From an uncultured Candidatus Saccharibacteria bacterium (GTDB lineage: Bacteria; Patescibacteriota; Saccharimonadia; Saccharimonadales; Saccharimonadaceae), in the NCBI GenBank assembly GCA_947428935.1, contig CANENS010000010.1, positions 1 to 53,973 on the forward strand: a stretch of DNA of 53,973 nucleotides, in the 5' to 3' direction. Shown here one piece after another: positions 42,219 to 49,868 of this stretch; position 1 is the stretch's first letter; every line of letters begins with the position of its first letter. The notes below the pieces were generated by a model. That model saw only the letters and a list, made by a program, of their open reading frames with translations. It was not told the origin of the DNA and made no database searches. A program made the translations under genes and the position numbers.

Positions 42219-43104
42219 GCTCGAGCCTCTCTATGCGTTTTTCGATCGGAGGATGGGTACTGAACAAGTTATTCCAAAAGCCTTTTTTCAGAGGGTTATT
42301 AATATAAAGTGCCTCAGTTGCGGCGTTCTGGCGGCGCATAGGGCGAGCATGAGTATCGAGTTTTTTTAGTGCTGAAATCATTCCTTCTGGATAGCGTGTC
42401 ATATGAACAGCGGATGAGTCGGCCAAATATTCGCGTTCCCGTGAGACTGCCAACTGGGCGATCGAGGCAGCTATCGGTGCCAGAATTGAAACCAATAGTA
42501 CTACGATTAATCCAACCAAGCTGCGATCTTCGTCATCATGATCATTTGTTAGCCAAATCATACGTAGACCAAGATCAGATATGAAACCCACGACGCACAC
42601 CAAGCCAAAAGCAATCATGGAAATACGAATGTCGTAATTCTTGACGTGTGATAATTCGTGTGCCATCACAGCGGTCAACTCTTTATTATCCATAATGTCG
42701 AGCAATCCAGTAGTCGCGGCCACCACGGCGTGCTTCGGATCACGCCCAGTCGCAAAAGCATTCGGTGCTGCATCGTCGATAATGTAAACCTTTGGCATAG
42801 GCAAACCGGTGGAAATAGTTAAATTCTCTACCACATTCCAAAGCCTTGGATTGTCGCGCTTGGTGATCTGCTTTGCTCCGGTCATAGCGACCGCTAGCGA
42901 ACTGGCCGCGAAATACTGAATTACCGCATAAAGTGTGGCAGCCAGCAAAACCCAAGTTGTGATCATCCAATCATTAAAGAAATAAGCAAAGGCCACGCCT
43001 ATCGCCGTAATAAAAAGCACAAACCCAACCATGATGAAAACGGTGTGGCGCTTGTTTGCTGCGATTTGCTTATACATTTCTGGAAAACTTACCTTTGCCG
43101 ACAA
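42199..43104 (-). CDS. htpX: HtpX-like membrane zinc metalloprotease
   Basis: 301 residues of the M48 family. Two N-terminal helices (about 22-43 and 47-68), then the protease domain with IIDDAAPNAFATGRDP, VMAHELSHVKNYD (HExxH zinc motif) and SREREYLADSSAV (the third zinc ligand, Glu). Two more helices lie in between. HtpX degrades damaged membrane proteins under envelope stress. lemA is 18 bp upstream, an association seen across bacteria, including Saccharibacteria. The downstream gene overlaps by 20 bp. Confidence 0.93.
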   Translation of the reverse strand: MSAKVSFPEMYKQIAANKRHTVFIMVGFVLFITAIGVAFAYFFNDWMITTWVLLAATLYAVIQYFAASSLAVAMTGAKQITKRDNPRLWNVVENLTISTGLPMPKVYIIDDAAPNAFATGRDPKHAVVAATTGLLDIMDNKELTAVMAHELSHVKNYDIRISMIAFGLVCVVGFISDLGLRMIWLTNDHDDEDRSLVGLIVVLLVSILAPIAASIAQLAVSREREYLADSSAVHMTRYPEGMISALKKLDTHARPMRRQNAATEALYINNPLKKGFWNNLFSTHPPIEKRIERLEHGKKIF

Positions 43105-43122
43105 CCAACGGATTCTAATTCT

Positions 43123-43698
43123 CTAGAACTTTACCTCTGGAGCTTGTTCAATCTTGGCCTTTTCATTCTCGGCTACTTCGAAATAGTCGCGCCTGCCGAA
43201 GTGGACAAATAAATTATTGACTATATTGGAAGGGAAAGTGGCAATCTTAGTGTTTAATTCTCTAGCGCCGGCATTATAAAAACGACGAGCCGCCTGAATT
43301 TTGTCCTCTACATCCTGCAATTGCAACTGTAATTGCTGAAAATTGCTATTGGCTTTCAATTCCGGATAAGCTTCTGCAATTGCAAAAATCCGCGAAAGCG
43401 CACCATCTAGACTTTTTTCCGCCTCAGCGGTATCTTTAACCCCTTTCGCGCCCATCACGGCTGAACGCGCCTTAGTTACATCGTCAAAAACTTCCTTCTC
43501 GTGTTTGGCGTATCCCCTCACGGTCTCAACCACATTAGGAATCAAATCTGCTCGATATTTGAGCTGCACGGTTATATCCGACCAAGCTTCATTAACGCGC
43601 TCATTGAGGCGCACTAGGGCATTATACGACCCCAAAATCGCCGCGATGATTATCATTACGATTACCAGCACTATTGCTAAAATCATCCATCCACTCAT
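43123..43698 (-). CDS. lemA: LemA family protein
   Basis: 191 residues with one N-terminal helix (MILAIVLVIVMIIIAAILG) then the LemA helical domain: YNALVRLNERVNEAWSDITVQLKYRADLIPNVVETVRGYAKHE, AYPELKANSNFQQLQLQLQDVEDKI and FYNAGARELNTKIATFPSNIV are family signatures. The function is not firmly known; it is membrane associated, faces outward and is usually paired with HtpX. Start decided by GAAAGGAAG about 8 nt upstream. First gene of the lemA-htpX operon, with TATAAT-like boxes on the minus strand near 43753-43768. Confidence 0.93.
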   Translation of the reverse strand: MSGWMILAIVLVIVMIIIAAILGSYNALVRLNERVNEAWSDITVQLKYRADLIPNVVETVRGYAKHEKEVFDDVTKARSAVMGAKGVKDTAEAEKSLDGALSRIFAIAEAYPELKANSNFQQLQLQLQDVEDKIQAARRFYNAGARELNTKIATFPSNIVNNLFVHFGRRDYFEVAENEKAKIEQAPEVKF

Positions 43699-43942
43699 TG
43701 ATAACTACTTCCTTTCGGCGCTCAAACCCGAACGCTCCATATCAAATATTTTATAATACACATTATAACTATCTCGCACGGTTTTGGCTAGTCTGTTTTT
43801 TGGCATGACTAGTTATTTTTACTTGCTTTTGCATACGTAATCACCCTTAAGTTCTCATTTTCTGTAGAGCATTAGGAGCCAACTAACACCACTCCTCCGC
43901 TCAAACATTGATGAATGCTAGACAAATACTATATCATAACCA

Positions 43943-44016
43943 TGGAGGCACCGACCGGAATTGAACCGGTGTACGCGGTTTTGCAGACCGCTGCGTCACC
44001 ACTCCGCCACAGTGCC
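43943..44016 (-). tRNA. tRNA-Cys (GCA)
   Basis: Minus-strand cloverleaf: acceptor GGCACTG, anticodon loop CTGCAAA with GCA, T-arm GGTTCAATTCC, encoded CCA. Length 74 nt with CCA. Confidence 0.95.
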
Positions 44017-44090
44017 ACGTCCTCATTCATTGTACCACGGATTAACTAGAATATGCTCAAAATCAAAGAATAAACTAGGCCTATCTTTCC

Positions 44091-44119
44091 ATTATAGCAT
44101 ACATTACCTAAAAAGTCAA
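44091..44119 (-). promoter_or_regulatory. Promoter of tRNA-Cys
   Basis: TTGACT (44119-44114), 17-nt spacer ending in ATGC, TATAAT (44096-44091) on the minus strand, about 75 nt upstream of the tRNA. Confidence 0.75.
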
Positions 44120-44397
44120 TAGAAAAATGACATTTTCCGGCTCTTTCGACAAAATTCGGGTAAAATCTGAATAATTTTAAAGTTTATTTTAAGGCTTCTC
44201 AACTCCTGCAGTACTGGACATTTGACATATTTTCTATGAAATTAGACTATAAACTATGTTAAAAAGCAAAAAAGATACATCAACATAAAGCAATAAAGTT
44301 AGCAATTGAAAAAACATAGAGAAAAAAATAGTATTTGTATGATGCTTATGTTTATATCTGATAAAAATATATATTTTTGTATTAAAGTACTTGTCAA
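44120..44397. other. AT-rich intergenic stretch
   Basis: No gene recognised between the tRNA-Cys promoter and the promoter TTGTCA (about 44393) - 17 nt - TAAGAT that serves the gene at 44447. Confidence 0.35.
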
Positions 44398-44446
44398 AAA
44401 TCCGCAAGCATGGTAAGATTGGGATATATTAACCTAGGGAAAGTCA

Positions 44447-45175
44447 ATGACAGAAGAAAAAAGTTCGGAGTTAAACATTTATGACGCACCATCGGCCTTG
44501 ACAGTTTTTGCGCTGTGTCTTTTTCCGCCATTGGGGTTGGCGATTATTCGTTTCGGCTATAAAGAGTGGCATAAGGCATCTTGGGTGCGCGCAATTGCTG
44601 CTACTTGGGTGGTACTCTTGGGCTTTGCGATTGCGGGAGGGCGCTTCTCGATTGAACAGATCCGTGCTTTGGAGTCACGTAAAGTTAGCTCGGCCAACAC
44701 CTCATCCCTTGAGTTTACTCAGCGCGATGACGGCGCTGGCGACTACCAGTCTAGTGCCTCTATGGGTGAAGCGGAAGGCGAAGACAACACATCCGGAGAT
44801 GATGATATGGACGCCGGTTCTGCGGCGGAGTCTGGATCTGGGAACGCCAGTTCAACATCGTTGCGTAGTCAGCGTTCTAGCGGCTCAACTCCATCCTTGA
44901 CTTATACTCCGGCTCCCAGTGGAGAGCAAAACCAACCTTCCAGTAATAAAAACCCAAGTAGCCCACAATCTCCAAAAGATCCTTTTTGGCAAGACGAGCC
45001 TAATAAGACCGACCCGGCGCCACGGCCAGAAAAACCAGGAGGTAATGAGCCAGACGGAGAAAATCCTGATCCAGATCCAGAGAATCCTGGTGGCGGAGAC
45101 GATGGGTCCGGGGGAGGGGACAAAGATCCTGATCCGGAACCAAACCCGGATACTCCTGATGCTGAAAACGCTTAG
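44447..45175 (+). CDS. Two-helix membrane protein with long acidic/proline low-complexity tail
   Basis: 242 residues: a short N-terminus, two helices (about 16-36 and 47-66) with a tryptophan-containing loop (GYKEWHKASWVRA), then 170 residues of low-complexity sequence, first S/D/E/G-rich, then P/D/E/N/G-rich with DPDPENPGG-type repeats. The tail is probably on one face as a flexible, highly acidic brush. No catalytic motif. A promoter (TTGTCA, 17 nt, TAAGAT) ends about 26 nt upstream, and AGGGAAAG is the probable ribosome site. Confidence 0.7.
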   Translation: MTEEKSSELNIYDAPSALTVFALCLFPPLGLAIIRFGYKEWHKASWVRAIAATWVVLLGFAIAGGRFSIEQIRALESRKVSSANTSSLEFTQRDDGAGDYQSSASMGEAEGEDNTSGDDDMDAGSAAESGSGNASSTSLRSQRSSGSTPSLTYTPAPSGEQNQPSSNKNPSSPQSPKDPFWQDEPNKTDPAPRPEKPGGNEPDGENPDPDPENPGGGDDGSGGGDKDPDPEPNPDTPDAENA

Positions 45176-45563
45176 CTAAATCGTAGGCTAGCCAGTAGTC
45201 GGAAGACGGGCGATGAAAATCTATGCAACCACTTGTTTGATCTTTACTTTGGTCAGGGCGTAAAAATAAAGGGCGTTATAAGCATTACTTTTGATTTTAA
45301 AATCAGGACATCGGCTTTAGGGATTCTGAGGACAAACAATGTCAGCTGTTCTGCTCTCGAGGTAGTTTATTCTGAGCACTAACTTCGATTGCAATATAAA
45401 AATGCAGTGCTTAAAGAATAGGCGGGTATATCAAACCTTATTTATGATCTGCGATACCACCCATGGTGGTAGCTCAAATGATATTTTCTTCTCCGCGGCG
45501 AATAATTACATAGCAGAACTCAATTCCCGATACTATGTTGTGAAAAAAACAACGAGTTGAGTC
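45176..45563. other. Intergenic stretch with one perfect palindrome
   Basis: No gene recognised. TACCACC-CAT-GGTGGTA at about 45451-45467 is a strong palindrome without a T run; it could be an operator or a weak terminator for the gene ending at 45175. Confidence 0.35.
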
Positions 45564-45592
45564 TTGACTTGGGCGTAAAAGGTCTATATTAT
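45564..45592 (+). promoter_or_regulatory. Promoter of candidate ncRNA
   Basis: TTGACT 45564-45569, 17-nt spacer, TATTAT 45587-45592. Confidence 0.65.
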
Positions 45593-45599
45593 AAATATA

Positions 45600-45766
45600 A
45601 GCTGATACGCTTCACAGGGGTTCCACTGATGTTAAGTGGAGTGTGGAGACGAAACAAGACAAAAACAGCGGATTAAAACAAAAAATTATTGTGCCCCGAG
45701 GGTGGGCGCGCATCAGCGGGCAAAAACCAACCCCCAACAACCTTCTTCGTCGAGGGTTGGTTTTTA
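45600..45766 (+). ncRNA. Candidate structured RNA of about 165 nt with terminator
   Basis: Promoter at 45564-45592, then no coding frame with a ribosome site, then a strong terminator (AACCAACCC ... GGGTTGGTT, TTTTT; 45722-45766). The ends of the body pair over 110 nt: GCTGAT (45601) with ATCAGC (45712), then CGC/GCG, CAC/GTG and GGGG/CCCC, forming a long closing stem. Inside is a hairpin CCACT-GATGTTA-AGTGG and an A-rich single strand. I cannot match it to tmRNA, SRP RNA, RNase P or a known riboswitch, and no gene follows closely. Confidence 0.6.
45722..45766 (+). terminator. Intrinsic terminator of the candidate RNA
   Basis: AACCAACCC and GGGTTGGTT stem, followed by TTTTTATATT. Confidence 0.8.
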
Positions 45767-46131
45767 TATTACCTTAAAATATTATAACCCTTATGTAGAT
45801 AGTACAGGACTGTAGTTTTTATCCTATTTATACATGAGGCAGTGGGGTTTATTTTTTATTAAACTACCCATGTTTTTGCAGCTATCTCTACACTTTTTTG
45901 CGTCACAGGTGACTTTTTATCAGAAACAGAATAGGAATCTGTCGTACGAGCTTGGATTCAGACGCCAAAGATTTTACACCTCGTTTTTATCGGTGTTACT
46001 TCTAATTGCTGACTTATGATCTATTCAGCATAAAACTAAAACAAACAGGTGTTCGCACGAGAAGGTAAAAAAATCAGTTTATAATGCAAAGATAAACAAG
46101 GCTTTTACTTACATTTCAAAAAGATAATTTT
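45767..46131. other. Intergenic stretch with no recognised gene
   Basis: A 61-codon frame at 45834-46019 has no ribosome site or family resemblance. Otherwise AT-rich sequence up to the trmD promoter. Confidence 0.3.
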
Positions 46132-46152
46132 TTGTGGTATAATAATGGTGTC

Positions 46153-46938
46153 ATGTCACAACCGTTGATTAAATTCACGATTATTACGCTTTTTCCAGAA
46201 GCTTTGCGGCCCTATCTCGATAGTTCGATGATGTTTAAAGCTCAACAGCGCCAGATTATCGAGGTACAGTATGTCAATTTGCGTGATTTTGGACTTGGTC
46301 CGCACCGCTCAGTTGACGATACTCCTTATGGTGGTGGTGATGGTATGCTTTTGCGTCCGGAGCCTGTGTTTGCTGCAGTGGAGAAAGTTAAATCGGAAAA
46401 TCCCGGAGCGGAAGTTTTTATTCCTACACCTGTTGGGGAGATTTGGACCCAAGCCTTGGCGCGCCAATTCGCCGGCTTAGCAGGTCGAAGTGGGCTAGAG
46501 GGCGCAGAAGTCCCTTCTAAGACCCATGTGCCACTATACCCAGATCTGCTCCAAAATCGCGCAGAGAAGGCGCCAGGGGTACTACAGCGCAATTATGTTA
46601 TAATATGCCCTCATTACGAAGGTTATGACGAGCGAATTTTGACAATCGTGGATCATCAAATTTCCCTTGGAAATTACGTCCTAACCGGCGGTGAACTCCC
46701 AGCTTTAGTTGTTATTGACTCGATTACACGGCTTTTGCCCGGTGTATTAGGAGGAGAAAACTCTGCTTTGATCGAAAGCTTTTCCGAAGGCGATAATCTG
46801 GAGTACCCACAGTATACTAAGCCGGCTGTTTTTCGTGGTGTGGCGGTCCCAGAAGTGCTATTGTCGGGGCATCACGCAAAAATTGAACAATGGCGCCAAG
46901 AGCATACCAGGCGTCGGCGAGATAATTCACAAATTTAA
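46153..46938 (+). CDS. trmD: tRNA (guanine-N1)-methyltransferase TrmD
   Basis: 261 residues. GGTATAAT (46136-46143) precedes the ATG at 46153 by 9 nt; the ATG at 46132 lies before that box. TrmD methylates G37 next to the anticodon, using SAM bound in a knot. Seen: FTIITLFPEALRPYLDSSMM, VDDTPYGGGDGMLLRPEPV, IICPHYEGYDERIL (normally CGRYEGxDxR), ISLGNYVLTGGELPALVVIDSITRLLPGVLG and a C-terminal HHAKIEQWRQEHTRRRR. Between LARQFA and YVIICPHYEG lies an extra segment of about 35 residues, not usual for TrmD. No ribosomal genes (rpsP, rimM, rplS), the usual neighbours, are adjacent. Confidence 0.93.
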   Translation: MSQPLIKFTIITLFPEALRPYLDSSMMFKAQQRQIIEVQYVNLRDFGLGPHRSVDDTPYGGGDGMLLRPEPVFAAVEKVKSENPGAEVFIPTPVGEIWTQALARQFAGLAGRSGLEGAEVPSKTHVPLYPDLLQNRAEKAPGVLQRNYVIICPHYEGYDERILTIVDHQISLGNYVLTGGELPALVVIDSITRLLPGVLGGENSALIESFSEGDNLEYPQYTKPAVFRGVAVPEVLLSGHHAKIEQWRQEHTRRRRDNSQI

Positions 46939-47241
46939 AATTGTCTTGAGGCGTATCTAAGCAAAAGCATGAATATTGATTAAGAATTACTAAACATAAG
47001 GTCTTCATTGTGTCACCGATTATTGGGCAAAACTTTTCATTAAAACTTTTCATTAAAACTTTGTTCAATATTCTAATCTTTACGAAGATCCTAAGACTGA
47101 AGCCTAGTCCAGCAAAATTCCACAAACGGAAGATAGAGGTTATTTTATGCTGTTTTTAGCCGTCAGCTCGAAACACAAACCTGGGAGCACAACTATAGGC
47201 TATACCCCCAGGTCGAGTAAAACAGCTGTCCGATTATTCAA
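46939..47241. other. Convergent intergenic region with direct repeats and a large hairpin
   Basis: A 14-bp unit (AAAACTTTTCATTA) repeats about 2.5 times near 47030-47063. ACCTGGG and CCCAGGT at about 47185-47213 form a hairpin with an inner TATAG/CTATA stem, likely the end of the minus-strand pilin transcript. No gene is seen. Confidence 0.4.
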
Positions 47242-47706
47242 TCAAGAAGGCGTGGTCGTTTGCGACTTAAACACATTCGTCAACACAAAGTTCACAATCG
47301 CAAAGGCTAGTAATGCTACGATTAATCCTACTAAACCAAAGATGATCATATTCTTCGCTCTGGCTGTCTTTGCTGTATCGCCTTGTGAAGTGGCGAAGCT
47401 AATCCCGCCCAGTATCATCACTGCTACCGCTACAAAGCCCACTAAACCTACAATCACGTTCAGTACCGTATTTAAGGTTTTCATCATATCTTTGTTCGCA
47501 AAAATACCAGTCTGAGTAAGTCCTTGCCCACCTTTCCCGCTGGCATCAGACTGACAATCTTCGTAGCCTTTTCCAGTGCTTGTTTCGGGCGGCCGCCCAT
47601 CTGGACAAATAATGGTCTCTGCATGTGCTGGCGAAATCATCGTTACCATCCCCATACTTATTATCGTCAATACTGCCATTACGGCACTAGTAATAATTTT
47701 TCTCAT
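47242..47706 (-). CDS. T4SS-pilin-like (TrbC/VirB2-type) secreted protein
   Basis: About 154 residues. The signal peptide (AVMAVLTIISMGMVTMISPAHA) is followed by a Gly/Asp/Thr-rich segment with two cysteines (IICPDGR, YEDCQSD). Two helices follow (about 83-104 and 121-145) separated by a basic loop (SQGDTAKTARAKN). This layout is that of VirB2/TrbC pilins and of the T4SS_pilin family (PF18895) frequent in CPR genomes. Two ATGs (47709, 47706) follow GGAGG at once; the second gives a slightly better spacing. It stands alone, with no other secretion genes nearby, so a true T4SS role is unproven. Confidence 0.7.
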   Translation of the reverse strand: MRKIITSAVMAVLTIISMGMVTMISPAHAETIICPDGRPPETSTGKGYEDCQSDASGKGGQGLTQTGIFANKDMMKTLNTVLNVIVGLVGFVAVAVMILGGISFATSQGDTAKTARAKNMIIFGLVGLIVALLAFAIVNFVLTNVFKSQTTTPS

Positions 47707-47709
47707 CAT

Positions 47710-48035
47710 CCTCCTTAATTATTACCAGTATAATGTAGTTTTTATAAAATGTCTAGCTTCTGCGTGTAGTTGTCTTTTATTCCGATAAACATAGTCAAGA
47801 AGGAAAAAGTTCCCATCCTTCTGCAGACTCAGACATAAGCACAAATATTCACTATACTTATATCTGAATATCTGAGTGCCTAAATGTAGACATTTTGAGC
47901 ATTCTCTTCTTTCGACTATGTTTGTAATGATGTGTATTATACATATGGAAGTGGTTTTTACATATGCTTCGTAAAAGAAGGATATTCGATACGGAAAATA
48001 TTGAAAACACTTATAGTTTTTTATCATGCATTATC
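47710..48035. other. Intergenic stretch, weak minus-strand frame only
   Basis: A 101-codon minus-strand frame (47722-48027) is rich in I, Y, C and K, has no ribosome site and no family resemblance, so I do not call it a gene. Confidence 0.3.
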
Positions 48036-48230
48036 GCTGTCTAACTAGGCAGCGGAGGGGGAAGCCGTACCAGCGATTGCCGTAGTAGCTGGACGGGTAG
48101 ACGCCAGACGCATCGAAGCGGAGGCCGTATGCATCACGAACATCAGCAATAGCCCGGGACGACCATCCGTCGCCGACGACGCCAGAATACCCTAAACGGC
48201 CGTTATTGATATTGATCAACCCGCTGCGAA
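48036..48230 (-). repeat. Orphan variable-repeat cassette G
   Basis: Minus strand, TTCGCAGCGG (48230-48221) to CCGCTGC (48055-48049), tail LVRQ (CTAGTTAGACAG). It encodes IRSGLININNGRL, GVVGDGWSSRA, SSYYGNRWYGFPLRC. It lies between the pilin gene and tRNA-Glu. An open frame reaches upstream to 48318 without a promoter or ribosome site. Confidence 0.85.
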
Positions 48231-48445
48231 TCCTATACTTGTCAATACTTTTTTGCGAATTCTGCGACAAGCCGGCCAAGATTATTAAGCGATTTATTAT
48301 ATTCTGACCAATTAACAATCTTTTTAGTGGTATAATGTTTTTTGAGCAGCGTTTCTGTCTGTTTTGTTATTCATACTATAAGTAAGCATAACACTACTCT
48401 TTTTATTCGGGGATTATACGACAAGACCTTCAGGATAAGAAAGTA

Positions 48446-48474
48446 TTGACGAAGAACAAGATTTTTGATAAAAT
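48446..48474 (+). promoter_or_regulatory. Promoter of tRNA-Glu
   Basis: TTGACG 48446-48451, 17 nt, TAAAAT 48469-48474; the tRNA starts 11 nt later. Confidence 0.75.
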
Positions 48475-48484
48475 CAAGGTGGCT

Positions 48485-48559
48485 GGCCTCTTAGTATAAC
48501 GGTTAGTACTCCGGGTTTTCATCCCGGCAACGCGGGTTCGATTCCCGCAGAGGTCACCA
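48485..48559 (+). tRNA. tRNA-Glu (TTC)
   Basis: Acceptor GGCCTCT pairs with AGAGGTC, anticodon stem CCGGG/CCCGG with loop TTTTCAT (TTC), T-arm GGGTTCGATTCCC, encoded CCA. Length 75 nt with CCA. Confidence 0.95.
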
Positions 48560-48571
48560 TAAGGGAATTTT

Positions 48572-48593
48572 GTGCGTCTTTGGACGCTTTTTT
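48572..48593 (+). terminator. Terminator of tRNA-Glu
   Basis: GCGTC-TTT-GGACGC followed by TTTTTT. Confidence 0.75.
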
Positions 48594-49048
48594 GGTGCTT
48601 CTATATCTGTAAAACGGGCTAATTTTCGGGATGTGAGTCTTTTGTCTACATTTACAGACCCTATGCTAGTAACATCAGTAGTTTAATCTACTAATTCAGC
48701 GCTGCCATCTATTTTTTTGTTGAGTCTAGCGCGTTAGTCCAACTTTAAGAATCGATTGACGGTCAAATTTGGGGCATGAAACTCTACTTTTGTGCTGAAC
48801 CCCAGTTTATTATTGCTCAGAGGGTAAGAGGGGGTGTCACATAAATATATTGACCATTAGACAAAAATGGACAAGCGGGGTATGTTGTATTTAATAATTA
48901 ATTCAAAACAACAGGCTGTAAAGGTAGGGATGTGCAGTCGATAAAGTAATTAAAAATCTATGAGGTCAATCCGCGTGGAGATCGAAAAGCTAGGCTGTGA
49001 AATACCTTCTCAGGTTATTCGCTCTCATACTCAAAATTGAAGACCAAA
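48594..49048. other. Intergenic stretch with no recognised gene
   Basis: About 450 bp without an open frame of note, without repeats shared with the rest of the window, and without clear promoter pairs. Confidence 0.35.
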
Positions 49049-49079
49049 AAAGGCCTTCCAGAGCCTGAAAAACCTTTTA

Positions 49080-49156
49080 TGGTGCGGGCGAAGAGACTCT
49101 AACTCTCGACCTCTTCCTTGGCAAGGAAGCGCTCTAAACAACTGAGCTACGCCCGC
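49080..49156 (-). tRNA. tRNA-Gly (GCC)
   Basis: Minus strand: acceptor GCGGGCG/CGCCCGC, anticodon loop TTGCCAA (GCC), T-arm AGAGTTAGAGTCTCT, encoded CCA. Promoter TTGACA (49203-49198), 17 nt of GC-rich spacer, TAGCAT (49179-49174). A weak terminator (AGGC/GCCT plus T6) lies at about 49048-49068. Confidence 0.93.
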
Positions 49157-49173
49157 ATAAATAAATATATCCT

Positions 49174-49203
49174 CATGCTAGCATGCGCGCGCGCTGCTGT
49201 CAA
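49174..49203 (-). promoter_or_regulatory. Promoter of tRNA-Gly
   Basis: TTGACA, 17-18 nt containing an alternating GC run (GCGCGCGC), TAGCAT, about 20 nt upstream of the tRNA. Confidence 0.65.
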
Positions 49204-49330
49204 GCGGAAAAATCGATGGGTCAGATCGATGAACGCCCCGTCCTAGCAGTAATCAATCTTAATCCATAAAATTCCTTAATGTTAATGATCCTTGAGTTAT
49301 TGCCGGGGAATGCTGAATCTCTCCTATATT

Positions 49331-49525
49331 ACTGTCTAGCTAGGCAGCGGAGGGAGAAGCCGTACCAGCGATTGATGCCGTTGGACGGGTGGACGCTAGA
49401 CGCATTGAAGCCGAGGCCGTATGCATAATAGATATCAGACGAATTGCTGCGCGACGACCACCCGTAACCGTCGATACCAGAGCTCCTCAAACGACCGTTA
49501 TCGATATAGACGCTCCCGCTGCGAA
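49331..49525 (-). repeat. Orphan variable-repeat cassette H
   Basis: Minus strand, TTCGCAGCGG (49525-49516) to CCGCTGC (49350-49344), tail LARQ then a TAA stop. It encodes VRSGSVYIDNGRL, GIDGYGWSSRSNSSD, AYGLGFNASS, NRWYGFSLRC. It keeps many AAC/AAT codons and reads close to the family consensus. It lies between tRNA-Gly and the stomatin-like gene. Confidence 0.85.
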
Positions 49526-49868
49526 CGCACAAGGAAGCGAGAAAGATAAAAAGTTCTTTTCTATCTTACGAGCTGACGCAGTGCGTAATACGAAAACATA
49601 AAAGACTAGGAGATGAGAGAAAAGAAAGTAAACTTTCTTTTCCGCATAGACGATTGTTTTTCTATATTTTTCTTTCAGAAAATCTAGAACGAAGAAGTGG
49701 GTGCAAGACGGCAGATGTTTTGCACTGCAGTAAAGATGTGCTACATCTGGCGAAATAATGATGTGTAGCCACTCTACCACGCCAACATTAACTCGGCAAA
49801 ATCCTATTGTCACATATTCTTCGGCATGATAAGATGAAGAAAATGTTAAGAGTCGTATGGAGTAGCCT
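49526..49868. other. Intergenic stretch upstream of the stomatin-like gene
   Basis: No gene is convincing. Short plus- and minus-strand frames lack ribosome sites. A possible box GATAAGAT near 49830 precedes the gene at 49869. Confidence 0.3.

Noticed and set aside
45600-45766. tmRNA, SRP RNA or RNase P RNA at this locus
   Set aside because: None of the diagnostic words of these RNAs (tRNA-like ends with a tag frame, GGAAGGAAGCAGCC-type SRP tip, RNase P core) can be found.
47147-47515. 122-codon plus-strand frame
   Set aside because: It is antisense to the pilin gene, whose signal peptide, helices and ribosome site are convincing.
47722-48027. 101-codon minus-strand frame
   Set aside because: No ribosome site, odd I/Y/C/K composition and no family resemblance; treated as noncoding.
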